Source: Herbidospora mongoliensis (GTDB lineage: Bacteria; Actinomycetota; Actinomycetes; Streptosporangiales; Streptosporangiaceae). From it: DNA of 64,000 bases. Position numbers and translations under genes: made by a program. How positions within the stretch are numbered: position 1 is the first letter of the stretch; each line of letters starts with the position of its first letter. Positions 59,020 to 64,000 of the stretch are shown in pieces. The notes under the pieces were generated by a model. That model had not been told where the DNA came from and did no database searches. It worked only from the letters and a program-made list of their open reading frames with translations. The stretch lies in contig NZ_BBXD01000029.1 of NCBI RefSeq assembly GCF_001570545.1, positions 24,401 through 88,400 of the forward strand. Reading direction: 5' to 3'.

Positions 59020-60225
59020 TCAAGAAGTGGGTACGGCCTCGAGTTCCCGCCCATCGGCATCCTCGACCGGGCGGCGTGTGCTCGTCCACAACCGCCTGAA
59101 CGACACCACCGCGGCGATCAGCAGAACCGCGTTGCGGGCGGCCAGCACGAGCGTGCCGGGCAGTTCGCCCTTCCACGAATAGTGTTCCTCGACCCACGGA
59201 TAGGTGATCCCGGTCAGCAGCGTGGCCGCCAGCAGCAGCCACGCCACCGGCTTCTGGCTCGACCCCGGCACCGAGAACACCACGGCGGCCAGGCCGATGA
59301 GCCAGATCATGTACTGGGGTGACAGGACCCTGCTGGTCAGGACGAGGAACAGCACCGTCGTCAACGCCGCGTCGTAGAACGTGGCCTCGGTCGGGTGGGC
59401 CCGCAGCCACCACACGAGGAGCAGCCCGGCCGCGATCGGGGTGGCCAGCACGGCGAGCCGGGTGGCGGTCTCGACGCCCGTGCCGGCGAGTTCCATCGCG
59501 CCGTGCTGGTAGGTGGAGAAGCCGTCCCACAGCCCGAGGGCGCGCAGCAGCACGAACGGCGTCGCGGCCATCGACTCGACCTGGAGCCCGCGTTCCTGCT
59601 GGGCGGTCAGGAAGTCGAGCGCGTTGGGCATGACCAGCGCGGTCGCGCCGCAGGCCACCACGGTGGCGGCCAGCGCCGACAGGCCGCCGGTGAACAGGTC
59701 GCGCCAGCGGCGCATCCCGGCCAGCAGCGCGATCGGCCACACCTTGATCGAGAAGCCGATGCCGATGAACGCGCCCCGGACCGCCGGGTCGACGGACGCG
59801 GTCAGCGCGGCCATCGCGAAGATCGCCACCATCAGGTCGTAGCGGGCGATCAGCAGCGGCCCCAGCAGGATCGGCCCGAACACCCAGGCCCACACCGCCC
59901 CGAGCCCGCCGCCGGTACGCCGGCAGAACCGCCAGATCAGCAGCAGGATCCCCAGGTCGCACAGGATCGCGATGACGAAGAACGACACCAGGTAGTCGAG
60001 GAACGGCAGCAGGTGCGGCAGCAGCATCGGCACGGCCGCGAACGGCGGATACTGCCACTTCTCGTCGTTGTCCGGGAACTGGCCGGTGAGCAGGATGTCC
60101 GACCAGTCGGAGTAGAGCCGGATGTCGTTCTCGAACGACATCGGGAAGCCCACCGGGATGATCTGCATCGCGGCCAGGAAGATGAGGACACGGGTCAGCA
60201 GCCACACCGGCGCGGCATAGCGCAT
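59020..60225 (-). CDS. GT87-type membrane glycosyltransferase (copy 2)
   Basis: 401 residues with ten or more membrane helices. An early acidic loop (FENDIRLYSDWSDILLTGQF) and the hydrophobic plan fit polyprenyl-phosphate-dependent GT-C mannosyltransferases. QYPPFAAVPMLLPHLLPFLD and SPQYMIWLIGLAAVVF resemble GT87. Start ATG 60225, 3 bases after the upstream gene stop, so the two are co-translated. Confidence 0.82.
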   Translation of the reverse strand: MRYAAPVWLLTRVLIFLAAMQIIPVGFPMSFENDIRLYSDWSDILLTGQFPDNDEKWQYPPFAAVPMLLPHLLPFLDYLVSFFVIAILCDLGILLLIWRFCRRTGGGLGAVWAWVFGPILLGPLLIARYDLMVAIFAMAALTASVDPAVRGAFIGIGFSIKVWPIALLAGMRRWRDLFTGGLSALAATVVACGATALVMPNALDFLTAQQERGLQVESMAATPFVLLRALGLWDGFSTYQHGAMELAGTGVETATRLAVLATPIAAGLLLVWWLRAHPTEATFYDAALTTVLFLVLTSRVLSPQYMIWLIGLAAVVFSVPGSSQKPVAWLLLAATLLTGITYPWVEEHYSWKGELPGTLVLAARNAVLLIAAVVSFRRLWTSTRRPVEDADGRELEAVPTS

Positions 60226-60228
60226 CCC

Positions 60229-61572
60229 TCAGCCCGCTTCGGCTTCGGCTGGGGCTTCGGCGGGGACCTTGGCGCGGCGACGCAGCACGAACCGGTCAGG
60301 GGCCTGATCGAACACCCCGCCCGCCTGGTCGTCGATCCCGGCGACCCTGACCAGGTCGCGGTCGGGCATCAGGATGTCGAGCACGACCAGCACCATCAGC
60401 CCGCCGACCGCCAGCGCCCGCGCCCACACGGCCAGGAAGTAGGGCCCGTCGCCGATGCCCTGCGCGGCGTGGGCCGGGTCCATCCCGACGAAGTAGAGCC
60501 AGATGGCGAAGAAGTACCAGACCTCGGTCACCTGCCAGACGGCCAGCGACGGCCACTTCGGCCGGGCGAGCACCGCGAAGGGCATCAACCACAGCACGTA
60601 CTGGGGTGACCAGACCTTGTTGGTGATCATGAACGCGGCCAGCGCGAGGAAGCAGATCTGCATCAGCCGGGGCCGGGTCGGCGCGGTCAGCGTGAGGATC
60701 GCGATGCCGAGCAGCAGCACGCCCACGGCGATCATCGCCATCAGGTTCAGGTGCTCACCGTCGGCCAGCAGGCCCCACTGGTATTTCTGGAAGAAGAACC
60801 ACAGGCCGCCCCAGTCGACCCCGCGCTCGCTGCTGAAGGTGTAGAAGCGGGTCCAGCCGTCGAAGTTGGCCAGCATGATCGGCACGTTGGCCAGCAGCCA
60901 CACCCCGACCGCCGCGCCCAGCATCTTCAGGAACGGCACCCACTTGGCGGTGCGCACGGTCAGCAGGAAGATCGCCCCGAGGAACATCAGCGGGTAGAAC
61001 TTGGTCGCGACCGCCAGCGCGAGCAGCGCCCCGGCCAGATAGTGGCGCTCACGCGCCCAGGCGAGCAGCCCGGCGAGCGCGAGCGCTCCGGCGGCCAGGT
61101 CCCAGTTGATGTACGCGGACAGGATGACCGCGGGTGCCAGGGCGTACCAGAGGGCGTCCCACTTGCGGGTCGGCCCGGCCAGCGCGGCCATGCACAGGAC
61201 ACCGATCACGAGGCTGATGCCCATGATGATCACGGTGATGTCGTAGAACGCGACCGCGTCGCCCATCGACAGGCGACGCACCAGCTCCATGATCCCGCCG
61301 ATGCCGACGGGATATTCCACGTCGCCCTGAATGTAAGGGATCTTTCCTTCATTCAGGCCGCGGGCGAACCAGAGCGGATAGATGTCGGTGTAACAGAAGT
61401 TCGTGTACTGATCGATCCCGGAATTCCAGGCCCCGCCGAACCGGCAGGCCGACTTCCAGTAATAGGCCAGGATCGCACCCAACGAGGCCAGCAGCCCTAG
61501 CGGGACGTACGGAATGAGTCCGTTGGTCACCGCCGCGCGCGGCCCGGGGGCTTCTGTCGTCCGGGTCATCAT
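60229..61572 (-). CDS. GT87-type membrane glycosyltransferase (copy 1)
   Basis: 447 residues, about ten membrane helices. Seen: DQYTNFCYTDIYPLWFARGL and GDVEYPVGIGGIMELVRRLS, typical of the acidic first loop of GT-C enzymes, then WSPQYVLWLMPFAVLARPKW. Probably uses polyprenyl-phosphate sugar for envelope glycans. First of the two-gene unit, downstream of the PBP gene by 69 bases. Confidence 0.82.
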   Translation of the reverse strand: MMTRTTEAPGPRAAVTNGLIPYVPLGLLASLGAILAYYWKSACRFGGAWNSGIDQYTNFCYTDIYPLWFARGLNEGKIPYIQGDVEYPVGIGGIMELVRRLSMGDAVAFYDITVIIMGISLVIGVLCMAALAGPTRKWDALWYALAPAVILSAYINWDLAAGALALAGLLAWARERHYLAGALLALAVATKFYPLMFLGAIFLLTVRTAKWVPFLKMLGAAVGVWLLANVPIMLANFDGWTRFYTFSSERGVDWGGLWFFFQKYQWGLLADGEHLNLMAMIAVGVLLLGIAILTLTAPTRPRLMQICFLALAAFMITNKVWSPQYVLWLMPFAVLARPKWPSLAVWQVTEVWYFFAIWLYFVGMDPAHAAQGIGDGPYFLAVWARALAVGGLMVLVVLDILMPDRDLVRVAGIDDQAGGVFDQAPDRFVLRRRAKVPAEAPAEAEAG

Positions 61573-61641
61573 GAGGCCATTCGATCAGGAGTCGGGGTGT
61601 CGCACTGTACCGGCGACACCCCGACCTAGACGAGTCCGGAC

Positions 61642-64000
61642 CTAAGGCCGACGTCCGGCCGAAGCCGGATTGGCCTGCTGCTGTGCTGGTGTGGCAGGGG
61701 AGCTGAACGGGTCGTCGAACGGGACCTCGGCGCCCCCGTCGGGGATGTCGACCTCACAGTTCGGGCTGCCGGGGAAGCACTCGCTCTCGCCGGGCTGGCC
61801 GTCGTCCTCCCAGGGCACGCCGCCCTGAGGATCGTCGATGACCTCGTCCTCCGGCTTGGGCGTCGGGGTCGGGCTCGGCACGATGTCCTCGGGGGTGCCG
61901 ATCCCGGCCTTCGGCGGGAAGTCCACGACTTCCTTGCTCTTGTGCGCCTCCAGCATGAACTCCCGCCAGATGCGCGTCGGGAAGCTCGCACCGGCGAAGC
62001 CCAGCGACACCTCGAAGGGCGTGCTGTACGGATTGGCCATCGTGAACTGGGGCGGGCTCTTCTCCTGCGACTTGCCCTTCCACCAGGGGCAGCGGGCGTT
62101 CACCGGGGGGACGACCTTGCCGGCCTTGGTGCGGCACTCCTCGCGGTACATGCCGACGGCGGTGGAGACCTGCGGGGTGAACCCCACGAACCAGGCCTCC
62201 TTCTCGCCGTTGTTGGTGCCGGTCTTGCCGCCGGCCGGACGGCCGATGCCCTGGCCCCCGGCCGTACCGGACTTGAGTACCTCTTCCAGCGCGACGACCG
62301 CGTCGGCGGACGCCTCGGGCGAGATGACCTGCTTGACCGGCTTGCGCTCGGGGAGCTTGAGCGTCTTGCCCAGGTAGACACCCTTGACGACGTGGTAGTT
62401 CACGTGTTTGCCGGCGTTGGCGAAGATCGAGTATCCGGCGGCCTGCTCGACCGCGGTGACCTGGGCCGAACCGATCGAGAACTGGTAGTGGTGCTCGTCG
62501 ATGTCCTTGTTCATGCGGTCTTCGGAGAACCCGGCGTCGAGCACGATCTGCTTCACCGGGTCGAGCTCGCCGATCTTCCCGGCGTCCTGGTCGAGTTTGT
62601 AGGCCATCGAGACGTAGGCGGTGTTGACCGAGGCCGAGGTCGCGGTGATCGCGTTGACCGCCCCCGGGCCGCCGTGGTCGTTGGTGAAACCGCCCCTGGC
62701 CTGACCGGGGATCTCCTTCGGCACGGTCTCGTTGCCGGGCAGCCAGCTGTTCAGGCTGTAGCCGGCGTCCAGCCAGGCGGCCAGGACGTAGGGCTTGAAC
62801 GCCGACGCGGCCTGCTTGGCCGAGTCGAAGGGCTCGTTCCAGTTGTCCTTGACGTAGTCGTCGCCGCCGTAGAAGGCGATCACCCGGCCGTTGGTCGGGT
62901 CGACCGCCGCCAGGCTGGCGTGCACCTCGCGGCTGTTGGGCACGCTCGACATGACGTTCTTGACGACCTTCTGGGCGGTCACCATGAGCTTGGGGTCGAA
63001 CGTCGAGACGATCTTGTAACCGCCGCTCTGGATCTGGTCTTCCGTCAGACCACGCTCCTTGAGCTCACCGATGACCACCGAGACCATGTAGCCCTTCAGA
63101 CCGCCCATCTCGTTGATGTTGGGGTCTTTGGTGGTCTTGGGGAACTTGGCGGTCTGCGGCAGCGTGCCGTACTTCGCCGGGTCGAGCTTGGCCATCGCGT
63201 TGACGACGTCCTTGAAACGGGACTGGAGCGCCGGGGCGTCCGCCTCCCAGTTCGGCGTCTGGATGCGGGCGGCCAGGTAGGCGGCCTGGTTCGGGTTGAG
63301 CTTGGCGGCGGTCGCCTTCTTGCCGAAGTAGGCCTGCGCGGCGGCCTCGATGCCGTAGGCCCGGCCGAAGTTGATCGTGTTCAGGTACTGCTCGAGGATC
63401 TCGTCCTTCTCCATCTCCTTGTTGATCTTCACCGCGACGAAGATCTCCATGACCTTGCGCTTGAAGGAGACCTCCTGGCTCAGGCCGTCGTAGTAGTTAC
63501 GGGCCATCTGCTGGGTGATCGTCGAGGCGCCCTGGAGCTGCTGGCCGGTGGCGGTCATCCACACCGACCGGAACATGCCGGGGATGGAGATGCCCGCGTC
63601 CTCGCGGAAGGTGTCGTTCTCGATCGCGATGACCGCGTCCTGGAACGTGGGGGAGATCTTGGAGATGTCGACGATGACGCGCTTGGTGCCCAGGTGCGCG
63701 ATCGGGGTCTTGCCGTCGGCGTAATAGACGGTGCTGCCCTGCGCGAGCGCCTCGGCCTGCGCGTCGTTCTTGTCGGGCACGGGGGTGTTCGCGTACGCGA
63801 TCGCGATCATGCCGAACACGCCGGCGATGGTCACCGTGACACCCGCCACGACGATCTTCCAGCTCGGCACGAAGCGGCGCCAGCCGGTGCGGCGGCGTGG
63901 CTCGTCGTCATCGTCGAAGTCGTCGGGCCCCTGCGGGCCGCGCGGGCCACCGGGTCCGGCGGGTCCACCGGCGGGCAGCGCCTGCGGCGGGGCCCCCCCC
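61642..64000 (-). CDS. Class A penicillin-binding protein (partial at right edge)
   Basis: A bifunctional glycosyltransferase/transpeptidase that builds peptidoglycan. The frame stays open to base 64000, with a Gly/Pro-rich cytoplasmic N-terminus ending in an acidic DDFDDDDEP and RRRTGWRRF, so the true start is outside. One membrane helix (IVVAGVTVTIAGVFGMIAIA), then the GT51 domain (ENDTFREDAGI; QLQGASTITQQMARNYY), then the transpeptidase: SxxK as ASAFKPY, SxN as SASVN, KTG as GGKTGTNNGEKEAW. C-terminal tail is acidic and Pro-rich. Confidence 0.94.
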   Translation of the reverse strand, partial: GGAPPQALPAGGPAGPGGPRGPQGPDDFDDDDEPRRRTGWRRFVPSWKIVVAGVTVTIAGVFGMIAIAYANTPVPDKNDAQAEALAQGSTVYYADGKTPIAHLGTKRVIVDISKISPTFQDAVIAIENDTFREDAGISIPGMFRSVWMTATGQQLQGASTITQQMARNYYDGLSQEVSFKRKVMEIFVAVKINKEMEKDEILEQYLNTINFGRAYGIEAAAQAYFGKKATAAKLNPNQAAYLAARIQTPNWEADAPALQSRFKDVVNAMAKLDPAKYGTLPQTAKFPKTTKDPNINEMGGLKGYMVSVVIGELKERGLTEDQIQSGGYKIVSTFDPKLMVTAQKVVKNVMSSVPNSREVHASLAAVDPTNGRVIAFYGGDDYVKDNWNEPFDSAKQAASAFKPYVLAAWLDAGYSLNSWLPGNETVPKEIPGQARGGFTNDHGGPGAVNAITATSASVNTAYVSMAYKLDQDAGKIGELDPVKQIVLDAGFSEDRMNKDIDEHHYQFSIGSAQVTAVEQAAGYSIFANAGKHVNYHVVKGVYLGKTLKLPERKPVKQVISPEASADAVVALEEVLKSGTAGGQGIGRPAGGKTGTNNGEKEAWFVGFTPQVSTAVGMYREECRTKAGKVVPPVNARCPWWKGKSQEKSPPQFTMANPYSTPFEVSLGFAGASFPTRIWREFMLEAHKSKEVVDFPPKAGIGTPEDIVPSPTPTPKPEDEVIDDPQGGVPWEDDGQPGESECFPGSPNCEVDIPDGGAEVPFDDPFSSPATPAQQQANPASAGRRP

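Overview
The window looks like a core chromosomal segment from a high-GC actinobacterium. A member of the Streptosporangiales or a close relative is my best guess. Evidence: very GC-rich sequence with strong G/C third-position bias, frequent GTG starts, SARP/AfsR-type regulators, Rrf2, HxlR and MmyB regulators, an F420-type LLM oxidoreductase, and actinobacterial gene blocks (tRNA-Ser / ffs / dnaX / ybaB / recR / ask / asd; rpsF-ssb-rpsR-rplI with dnaB and a class A PBP). I see no insertion sequence, prophage, CRISPR array or rRNA. The genus is inference.

Layout. 1-1.7 kb: two LCP cell-wall ligase genes, the first cut by the window edge. 1.9-5.1 kb: a nitrate/sulfonate/taurine-type ABC importer operon ending in a cysteine-free Rrf2 regulator. 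5.2-8.8 kb: a Ser/Thr kinase-like receptor, a CooC/ParA-like ATPase with a small conserved partner behind a Zur-like operator, and a K+ channel. 8.8-13.4 kb: rnhB, a LysR/aminotransferase divergent pair, a GNAT enzyme and a small secreted protein. 13.5-23.7 kb: an AfsR-like NB-ARC/TPR regulator, a methyltransferase, TetR/GNAT and HxlR regulators, SURF1, an amidohydrolase, DUF1232 and an LLM oxidoreductase. 23.8-27.3 kb: a low-complexity membrane-anchored protein whose DNA carries tandem DnaA boxes, a TetR-DUF4239 operon and an M15-like peptidase. 27.3-36.5 kb: asd-ask, recR-ybaB and dnaX-ffs, with a GAF regulator and a secreted protein lying between ybaB and dnaX. 36.6-41.6 kb: two tRNA-Ser genes, a zinc peptidase, tadA with two tandem partner genes, upp and small membrane proteins. 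41.7-52.4 kb: an HTH-TPR regulator, a FadR regulator, a beta-clamp gene away from dnaA, a two-component system divergent from an ABC exporter, and assorted enzymes. 52.6-64 kb: dnaB, MATE, rplI-rpsR-ssb-rpsF, an endonuclease IV-like gene, two GT87-type glycosyltransferases and a class A PBP cut by the right edge.

How the parts connect. Several replication genes (dnaB, dnaX, a beta clamp, ssb, recR) lie here, which fits an origin-proximal position, but dnaA and oriC are not in the window. Three signals are not explained by ordinary annotation. (1) Clusters of DnaA-box 9-mers occur inside a coding tandem repeat (24.5 kb), upstream of dnaB (54.1-54.2 kb), and as an opposed pair at 58.98 kb. (2) A dispersed hairpin element of about 37 nt has three copies at gene 3' ends (7.7, 45.0 and 57.8 kb); one of them supplies the C-terminus of the CooC-like ATPase. 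(3) The ATPase and its partner sit behind a Zur/Fur-like palindrome and may be an uncharacterised metal-linked module.
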